NCBI GenBank assembly: GCA_017431745.1
Contig: JAFRKK010000010.1
Span: 150,749-214,748, forward strand
Source of the DNA: Candidatus Saccharimonadota bacterium
Lineage (GTDB): Bacteria; Patescibacteriota; Saccharimonadia; Saccharimonadales; Saccharimonadaceae
Length of the DNA stretch: 64,000 bases
Reading direction: 5' to 3'
Each line of letters begins with the position of its first letter. Positions within the stretch are counted from its first letter, which is position 1. Made by a program: the position numbers and the translations under genes. Positions 59,805-64,000 of the stretch are shown in pieces. The notes below the pieces were generated by a model, which did no database searches, was not told the DNA's origin, and saw nothing but the letters and a program-made list of their open reading frames with translations.

Positions 59805-60037
59805 AACTTTTAGATGATAAAATCGGTCGCCTAATAAGTCCCCCTAAGCGGCTAAGGCCGACCTGTAGGCCGAGAGGTCTGTTGCTGGGAGGCGATGAGC
59901 CAAAGGCAGAACGCAGAAATGCTACTGGACGAAAAGCGGGCTTATAAAACGATCTGCAAATTTTGTAGCTTAGGAGCCCATTATGTAGGACCCTGGCGAG
60001 AGTTAGTTCCTACCCGGTTTTATCATTTAAGAGTTTT
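59805..60037 (+). ncRNA. Large structured non-coding RNA of unknown class (~230 nt)
   Basis: AACTTTTAGATGATAAAA (59805-59822) pairs with TTTTATCATTTAAGAGTT (60018-60035) with two G-U/A-C exceptions, closing the molecule, and TTTT follows. Inside are further helices: TCGCCT with AGGCGA, GACCT with AGGTC, GGGCT with AGCCC enclosing CTGCAA-ATT-TTGTAG, and TAGGA with TCCTA. No open reading frame of note lies inside. It does not show the conserved sequence blocks of RNase P, tmRNA, SRP or 6S RNA. An HTH-HIRAN gene with its own GGAG site starts 18 nt later, so read-through could link them. Confidence 0.7.
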
Positions 60038-60055
60038 AATAAGTTAGGAGACGCT

Positions 60056-60559
60056 ATGACTAGTGTGAGTATGATTAAAGATATATTAAAAACGTCCGGA
60101 TGGACGCAGGAACAGTTGGCGGCGAGGTTGGGTGTGAGTTTTGCGACGGTAAATTCGTGGCTAAATGGGCGTACTAAGCCGCAGAAATCTCTGGTGCCGA
60201 GTATTCAGAGGCTTTATCTAGCGCAAGATGTAACGCGTGATATGGTGCCGACGTATATTACTGTCGTATTTGTTGATGATAGGTTACAGGTGGGTGATAT
60301 AGTGTTTCTAGAGAAAGATAAAGATAATTCGTATGATGACGAAGCGATACGAGTGTGTCTGGCGGAGTCTGTGGGTGGTGAGTTTGACATAATGGAGCGT
60401 GAAATGTATGTAGCCAATTCGGTTAATTCGGTGTTTCGCGGGACTAAATCGGCGGGTAGGATTTATGATAAGTTTGACAAGTCCGCTCGGGCGCAGGTGA
60501 TGTTTGTTCTAAGAAATACTGCGATAGCGCGGATTGTAGATTGGGACAATAAACTTTAA
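60056..60559 (+). CDS. XRE HTH plus HIRAN-like domain protein
   Basis: 167 residues. Residues about 5-55 are a Cro/XRE helix-turn-helix ('LKTSGWTQEQLAARLGVSFA', 'TVNSWLNGRTKPQK'). Residues about 72-165 look like a HIRAN domain ('DRLQVGDIVFLEKDKDNSYD', 'DEAIRVCL', 'NSVFRGTKSAGRIYDKFD'), a fold that recognises DNA 3' ends or stalled forks and is often joined to helicases. TAGGAGACGCT precedes ATG. It is the first gene of an operon with a BRO-N protein and an SF1 helicase, and follows the structured RNA. Confidence 0.72.
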   Translation: MTSVSMIKDILKTSGWTQEQLAARLGVSFATVNSWLNGRTKPQKSLVPSIQRLYLAQDVTRDMVPTYITVVFVDDRLQVGDIVFLEKDKDNSYDDEAIRVCLAESVGGEFDIMEREMYVANSVNSVFRGTKSAGRIYDKFDKSARAQVMFVLRNTAIARIVDWDNKL

Positions 60560-60577
60560 TGATCTAAAGGAGGTGCG

Positions 60578-61435
60578 ATGAGCGAGGAAAAATTACAATT
60601 ATACGACGGTAGGCAGGTGCGGTCGGTGTGGGATGATTTGAGAGAAGAATGGTGGTTTTCGGTGGTGGATGTGATTGGGGTGTTGACGGAACAGCTGGAT
60701 ACTAGGCATGCAGCAAAGTATTGGAGTGTGTTGAAAATGCGACTTAAAAAAGAGGGGAGTGAGTTGACTACAAATTGTAGTCAACTGAAAATGCAATCGG
60801 CGGATGGTAAAAAATACAAAACTGATGCTATGACTGTAGAGCAAATTTTGCGCCTGGTTCAGTCGGTGCCATCTAAGAAAGCCGAGCCGTTTAAATTATG
60901 GTTGGCGAAGGTAGGGAATGAGCGAATTAACGAAACGATTGACCCAGAATTGGCGATGAATCGGGCGATGGAGACTTATTTAAAGAAGGGATATAGCGAA
61001 GAGTGGATTAGACAGCGATTAATGTCTATTAAGGTGCGAAATGATTTGACGAACGAATGGCGGAATCGTGGAGTGAAGAAAGGCCTGGAATATGCAATTT
61101 TGACGGATGAAATTTCTAAAGCGTGGTCGGGGATGACTACTAAAGAATACAAGAATTACAAAGGCTTGAAGAAGGAAAACTTAAGGGACAATATGAGTGA
61201 TTTGGAGTTGGTGCTCACAATGTTATCGGAAGCGACTACTACAGAGATAGAAAAGCAGCAAAATCCGAAAACTTTTGAAGAGCATAAAGATGCGGCAAAG
61301 TCGGGAGGCGAAGCAGCTGGTATCGCGAGAAAAGCGGTAGAAGAACGAACTGGACGGAAGGTAATTACTTCCAATAATGCGGAAAGATTGAATCCGATGA
61401 AGGATCTGCTAGAAGGGCTGGCGGAAGAAGAGTGA
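60578..61435 (+). CDS. BRO-N domain protein (phage antirepressor-like)
   Basis: 285 residues. BRO-N pattern: 'VRSVWDDLREEWWFSVVDVI', 'AKYWSVLKMRLKKEGSELTT', 'NCSQLKMQSADGKKYKTDAM', 'LRLVQSVPSKKAEPFKLWLA'. A middle part ('GYSEEWIRQRLMSIKVRNDL') and a helical C-terminus ('MSDLELVLTMLSEATTTEIE') resemble DinD-type partners. Such proteins bind DNA and are common on phages and in stress loci. AAAGGAGGTGC precedes ATG. The coding sequence holds an 11-bp perfect palindrome at 60762-60786 with a counterpart before the helicase gene. Confidence 0.82.
   Translation: MSEEKLQLYDGRQVRSVWDDLREEWWFSVVDVIGVLTEQLDTRHAAKYWSVLKMRLKKEGSELTTNCSQLKMQSADGKKYKTDAMTVEQILRLVQSVPSKKAEPFKLWLAKVGNERINETIDPELAMNRAMETYLKKGYSEEWIRQRLMSIKVRNDLTNEWRNRGVKKGLEYAILTDEISKAWSGMTTKEYKNYKGLKKENLRDNMSDLELVLTMLSEATTTEIEKQQNPKTFEEHKDAAKSGGEAAGIARKAVEERTGRKVITSNNAERLNPMKDLLEGLAEEE
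60762..60786. repeat. Palindrome inside the BRO-N gene
   Basis: AGTTGACTACA-AAT-TGTAGTCAACT, 11-bp perfect stem, followed by GAAAATG. Matches the palindrome at 61450-61468 in loop and downstream sequence, while the stem bases differ in a paired fashion. Confidence 0.75.
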
Positions 61436-61449
61436 AAAGGGTGGTCAGT

Positions 61450-61468
61450 TGGTGACAAATTGTCACCA
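61450..61468. repeat. Palindrome before the helicase gene, related to 60762-60786
   Basis: TGGTGACA-AAT-TGTCACCA, 8-bp perfect stem, followed by GTTGAAAAT. In one frame the surrounding bases encode QLVTNCHQLK, the usual BRO-N wording, so this could be a leftover of a BRO-N paralogue. It sits between the BRO-N stop and the helicase start and could influence helicase translation. Confidence 0.65.
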
Positions 61469-61489
61469 GTTGAAAATAGTGGAGTGATA

Positions 61490-63145
61490 GTGAAGAGGAA
61501 AAAGAGCACTACTAATGATAGAGTAGAGGAAGTACGGAGGTGGTTTAGTAGGTGTGTGACGTATGAGGGGGAGGCATATGTGATTGATAGCGAGCAGGCG
61601 GCGGCGGTAATCGCGGATGACCTGAACGCAATAGTGGTAGCGCGAGCGGGTTCGGGTAAAACGCGGACGATTGTGGCGAAAATTGTATATTTGATAGCCT
61701 GTAAAGGGGTGAAGCCGGAGGAGATTATGGCATTTGTGTTTAACGCGAATGCAGCGCGGGAGATTAATGAGAGGCTTAGTAAAATGATGGTGGATGGTAA
61801 ACCAGTGGTAGAAAAAGCGAAGATTGCTAGCACTTTTCATGCGTTTTCGAGAAAAATTGTGTATGAGGCGTGTGGCGGGCGGAAAAAATGCGGGAAGATT
61901 TTGGCCGGCGAGAAGGAAGAGTTTATGCTGGCAGTAGTTGAGAAGATGATGAGAGAGCCGGAGTGGAGGGATAAAGTGCGGCTGTTTATAAGGGGGACAG
62001 TGGACGATGAAGATATTGAGGAGGCTGAACTGATGAGATTTGCTGGGATGATGACGTTATTTGTAAACCGAGCGCAACAGAGGTATTTAGGTGGAGAAAA
62101 AACTTTAGCGCAGAGTGTAGAGGAGTATTTAGCGGGGAACGAGGTAGAGGACAGAGAGAGGAATTTTGTAGAATTAGGAGTGGAGTGCTATCGGAGGTAT
62201 CACTGGTATTTGCTAGACGCGAAGCGAAAACTGAAAGGCTTTGAAGATTATGGGACGGATTTTAATTTGATTGTGTCGTGGGCGAGTAAATTAATTTGGG
62301 CTGGGCGAGGGAAAGTGCCGGAAATATTGCGTAATAAGAAGTACATATTAATAGATGAATATCAGGATTTTTCGCAATTATTCTTGGCGGCGGTGGAGGC
62401 GATACGGAGCGTAGCGCGTGATTCCCGGCTGTTTGTGGTGGGGGATGACTGGCAAGCGATTAACCGATTTGCGGGCTCGGACGTGGAGTATTTTAAGAAT
62501 TTTGAGGAATATTTTACAGGGGCTAGGCGGTATGAAATTACGACAAATTACCGGTGCAATTATACGATTGTAGATACGGCGCGGAAATTTATGAAAAAGG
62601 CGATGAAGGGAAAAGGGGGTTTTAGAGCATTTTCAAAACGGGCGGGGAGAGTAGTAATAGTGGAAGTGAAGCGGTTGAAGGCGGAATATTTGAAGTATTT
62701 GGTGAAAATTTTACGGGAAAACCGGAAGGCTAACGATATTTTGATTTTACACCGGAATAATGAAACGAATTTGAAGATTAGCCTGGAAGGGCTTAAAGAA
62801 GCGTTAAAACGGGAAACGGTAAAGGCTAGAGTGATGACGGAAGAAGAATTTGACGCGAAGGTGCGGGTGATGACAATGCATAAATCTAAGGGATTAGAGG
62901 CGGAGGCGGTAGTAATTTTGGAGGCGGACGCGGGGGTGATTCCGAAAACGCATCCGGATACGCGATTATTCACGGTGTTTTGTGAGACAGAGAAGGTGAC
63001 GCTAGATGATCAGAAAAGATTGTTTTACGTAGCGATGACGCGGGCAAAGAAGCGACTGTATATTATGCACGAAAAGGTTCCGAAGCGTAAGCTAAATGGG
63101 TTTATTCCCTATCTGGGGTGGAGCGTGGAAAGGTGGGAAGAATAG
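61490..63145 (+). CDS. UvrD/Rep-like superfamily 1 helicase, accessory
   Basis: 551 residues from GTG with GGAG upstream. SF1 motifs: I 'VVARAGSGKTRTIVAKIVYL', Ia 'MAFVFNANAAREINERLSKM', II 'ILIDEYQDFSQLFLA', III 'VGDDWQAINRFAGSDVEYFK', IV 'ITTNYRCNYTIVDTARKFMK', V 'VMTMHKSKGLEAEAVVILEA', VI 'KRLFYVAMTRAKKRLYIMHE'. Distinct from the housekeeping PcrA/UvrD at 41 kb: shorter, with a ~25-residue N-terminal extension and a different 1B/2B region ('GGRKKCGKILAGEKEEFMLA'). Last gene of the HTH-HIRAN/BRO-N operon, ending 39 nt before the 23S rRNA promoter region. Confidence 0.9.
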   Translation: MKRKKSTTNDRVEEVRRWFSRCVTYEGEAYVIDSEQAAAVIADDLNAIVVARAGSGKTRTIVAKIVYLIACKGVKPEEIMAFVFNANAAREINERLSKMMVDGKPVVEKAKIASTFHAFSRKIVYEACGGRKKCGKILAGEKEEFMLAVVEKMMREPEWRDKVRLFIRGTVDDEDIEEAELMRFAGMMTLFVNRAQQRYLGGEKTLAQSVEEYLAGNEVEDRERNFVELGVECYRRYHWYLLDAKRKLKGFEDYGTDFNLIVSWASKLIWAGRGKVPEILRNKKYILIDEYQDFSQLFLAAVEAIRSVARDSRLFVVGDDWQAINRFAGSDVEYFKNFEEYFTGARRYEITTNYRCNYTIVDTARKFMKKAMKGKGGFRAFSKRAGRVVIVEVKRLKAEYLKYLVKILRENRKANDILILHRNNETNLKISLEGLKEALKRETVKARVMTEEEFDAKVRVMTMHKSKGLEAEAVVILEADAGVIPKTHPDTRLFTVFCETEKVTLDDQKRLFYVAMTRAKKRLYIMHEKVPKRKLNGFIPYLGWSVERWEE

Positions 63146-63183
63146 TTTTTGCAAAAAATCTCGAAAAAAGTGTAAAAAAGTAC

Positions 63184-63416
63184 TTGATTTTATTGAAAAA
63201 GTGCGATATAATGATTGAAGTTGAAACAAGTCGTGTTTTTACGACCTCTGTAAAAAGATAAGGAAAGCGAGGGAATCTTTTGAGGCCGTCAAAACGACTT
63301 CAGAATCATTCTTGAAGACTCTTCCGTTAACAATTTGGGTAAGAAAGATTTTAAGACGGAACAAGCAGCTGAAATTAAAATTGAACTTCGGTTGCTAGTT
63401 AAGTCAATGCATAAAA
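63184..63416 (+). promoter_or_regulatory. Promoter and leader of the 23S rRNA gene
   Basis: TTGATT (63184-63189), 17 nt, TATAAT (63207-63212), then a ~200-nt leader before the conserved 23S 5' end. GTCGTGTTTTTACGAC near 63230 is a small hairpin, and AAGTCGT.../...ACGACTT could pair as part of a processing stem. No 16S or tRNA lies in the leader, so 23S appears to be transcribed on its own. Confidence 0.7.
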
Positions 63417-64000
63417 AGGTTACTAAGGGCACTGATAGTGGATGCCTTGACAATCAATACCGATGAAGGCCGTAGAAGTCTGCGATAAGCCTCGGGGATC
63501 TGACAACGAGAAATGATCCGGGGATTGCCGAATGGGGAAACCTAATCTGGGTTATGCCAGATTGCGTCTGCCTGAACACATAGGGCAGTCAAGCGGGAAC
63601 GGGCCGAACTGAATCATCTTAGTAGGTCCAGGAAAAGAGAATAACCAATGATTCCGAAAGTAGTGGCGAGCGAAATTGGAACAGCCTAAACCTTATGATT
63701 TTAGTGGTTTAACGACCTATATGATTAAGGGGTTGCGAAATTAGATAATTTTTATGTAGAGTCGCTTTATGGCAATTCTGCATAAGAACCAACAGCGTTA
63801 ACTGAGTGGGTAAAGATATAATCCTTTAGGTCCTAGCAGAAGTGGTTGGAATGCCACGCCAAAGAGGGTGAAAGTCCTGTATGCGAAAGGGTCTTAGGCT
63901 TTATTTATCTTTTTTCAAGTAGGACGGGGCACGAGAAACCCTGTTTGAATCCGGCAGGACCACCTGCCAAGGCTAAATATATTGATTGATCGATAGCGAA
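63417..64000 (+). rRNA. 23S ribosomal RNA, 5' part
   Basis: The sequence from GGTTACTAAGGGCACTGATA through GTGGATGCCTTGACA, GATGAAGGCCGTAGAAGTCT, 'GAATGGGGAAACC' and 'GAGAATAACCAATGATTCCG' to 'TAGTGGCGAGCGAAATTGGA' follows the conserved 5' domain of bacterial 23S rRNA. It runs off the right edge of the window. The region 63700-63960 shows lineage-specific helix expansions. The 5' boundary is estimated by comparison with the usual GGTTAAGCGACTAAG start. Confidence 0.95.

Noticed and set aside
59805..60037. RNase P RNA, tmRNA, 6S or SRP RNA identity for the structured RNA
   Set aside because: The RNase P GAGGAAAGUCC and ACAGAA blocks, tmRNA tRNA-like ends, SRP GGAAGCAGCC loop and a 6S central bubble are not present.
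61460..61489. TTG start for the accessory helicase at 61460
   Set aside because: It lies in the palindrome and has no ribosome binding site; GTG at 61490 has GGAG at the right distance.

Overview
The window reads as a chromosomal segment of a Patescibacteria/CPR bacterium, most probably a Candidatus Saccharibacteria (TM7) epibiont. The reasons are a minimal housekeeping set with short versions of several enzymes (TsaB, Pgk, TrxB), many secreted or membrane-anchored proteins without close relatives, standard-code use of TGA as stop (which argues against Gracilibacteria/Absconditabacteria), and a striking promoter habit. At least fourteen genes have a TANAAT-like -10 box ending exactly 6 nt before the start codon, so their mRNAs are expected to be leaderless. 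Genes inside operons use AAGGAGG-type ribosome binding sites instead. The taxonomic call is inference from gene content.

Layout. 1-7 kb: recX, a PRC-barrel protein, truB/rpsO (divergent), pnp, lepA. 7-9 kb: three exported or membrane proteins, one with a fibro-slime domain. 9-11 kb: tsaB, tsaE, murC. 11.3-14.7 kb: a membrane protein and a 908-residue secreted protein. 14.7-17.2 kb: radA-ruvC-ruvA. 17.2-17.5 kb: an unexplained structured RNA region with a 24-codon ORF. 17.7-19.3 kb: a secreted FISUMP-domain protein whose 3' end looks like a diversity-generating-retroelement variable region. 19.4-21.9 kb: rnhB-yraN fusion, rplS, ychF. 21.9-23.8 kb: a small accessory patch (CdiA-CT-like nuclease, NUDIX hydrolase) flanked by copies of the ychF 5' end. 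23.8-28.9 kb: exported HExxH and HNH proteins, tRNA-Gly, an EamA transporter, tRNA-Cys, lemA-htpX. 29-36.2 kb: ligA, then an operon built around a 1064-residue multi-domain peptidoglycan hydrolase. 36.2-44.5 kb: tRNA-Glu and a decayed copy, pyk, pgk, HTH-murA, uvrD/pcrA, trxA-trxB, tRNA-Leu. 44.5-50 kb: Y-family polymerase, glycosyltransferases, acyltransferase, rhodanese-like and thioredoxin-like proteins. 50-54.7 kb: Fic protein and a group of surface proteins. 54.7-63.1 kb: a defence/stress island (HTH-Mrr-STAND protein, DinD, a ~230-nt structured ncRNA, HTH-HIRAN, BRO-N and SF1 helicase). 63.2-64 kb: promoter and 5' part of 23S rRNA, with no 16S in the window.

The most unusual thing in the window is a set of palindromic insertion elements at eight places. 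Five lie in frame inside recX, truB, lepA, ligA and uvrD. The other three are intergenic, one of them encoding the tail of tsaE. Each has a shared core (TCGGACAC...GTCCTC type or GGGACTTGAA...TTTTAT type) bounded by 15-36 bp inverted arms that are different at every locus, as if insertion copies the flanking host sequence in inverted orientation. This resembles Rickettsia palindromic elements in behaviour but not in architecture. Two other strong candidates for something undescribed are the ncRNA/HTH-HIRAN/BRO/helicase cluster at 59.8-63.1 kb and the structured RNA at 17.2-17.5 kb.

How the genes work together: the core genes cover recombination and repair (RecX, RadA, RuvC, RuvA, LigA, UvrD, Y-polymerase), RNA turnover and translation (PNPase, S15, L19, LepA, YchF, TruB, TsaB/E), lower glycolysis (Pgk, Pyk) and cell wall synthesis (MurA, MurC). 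The exported nuclease, protease-like protein, giant wall hydrolase and diversified surface proteins fit a host-attached lifestyle that scavenges nucleotides and wall material from another bacterium (inference).
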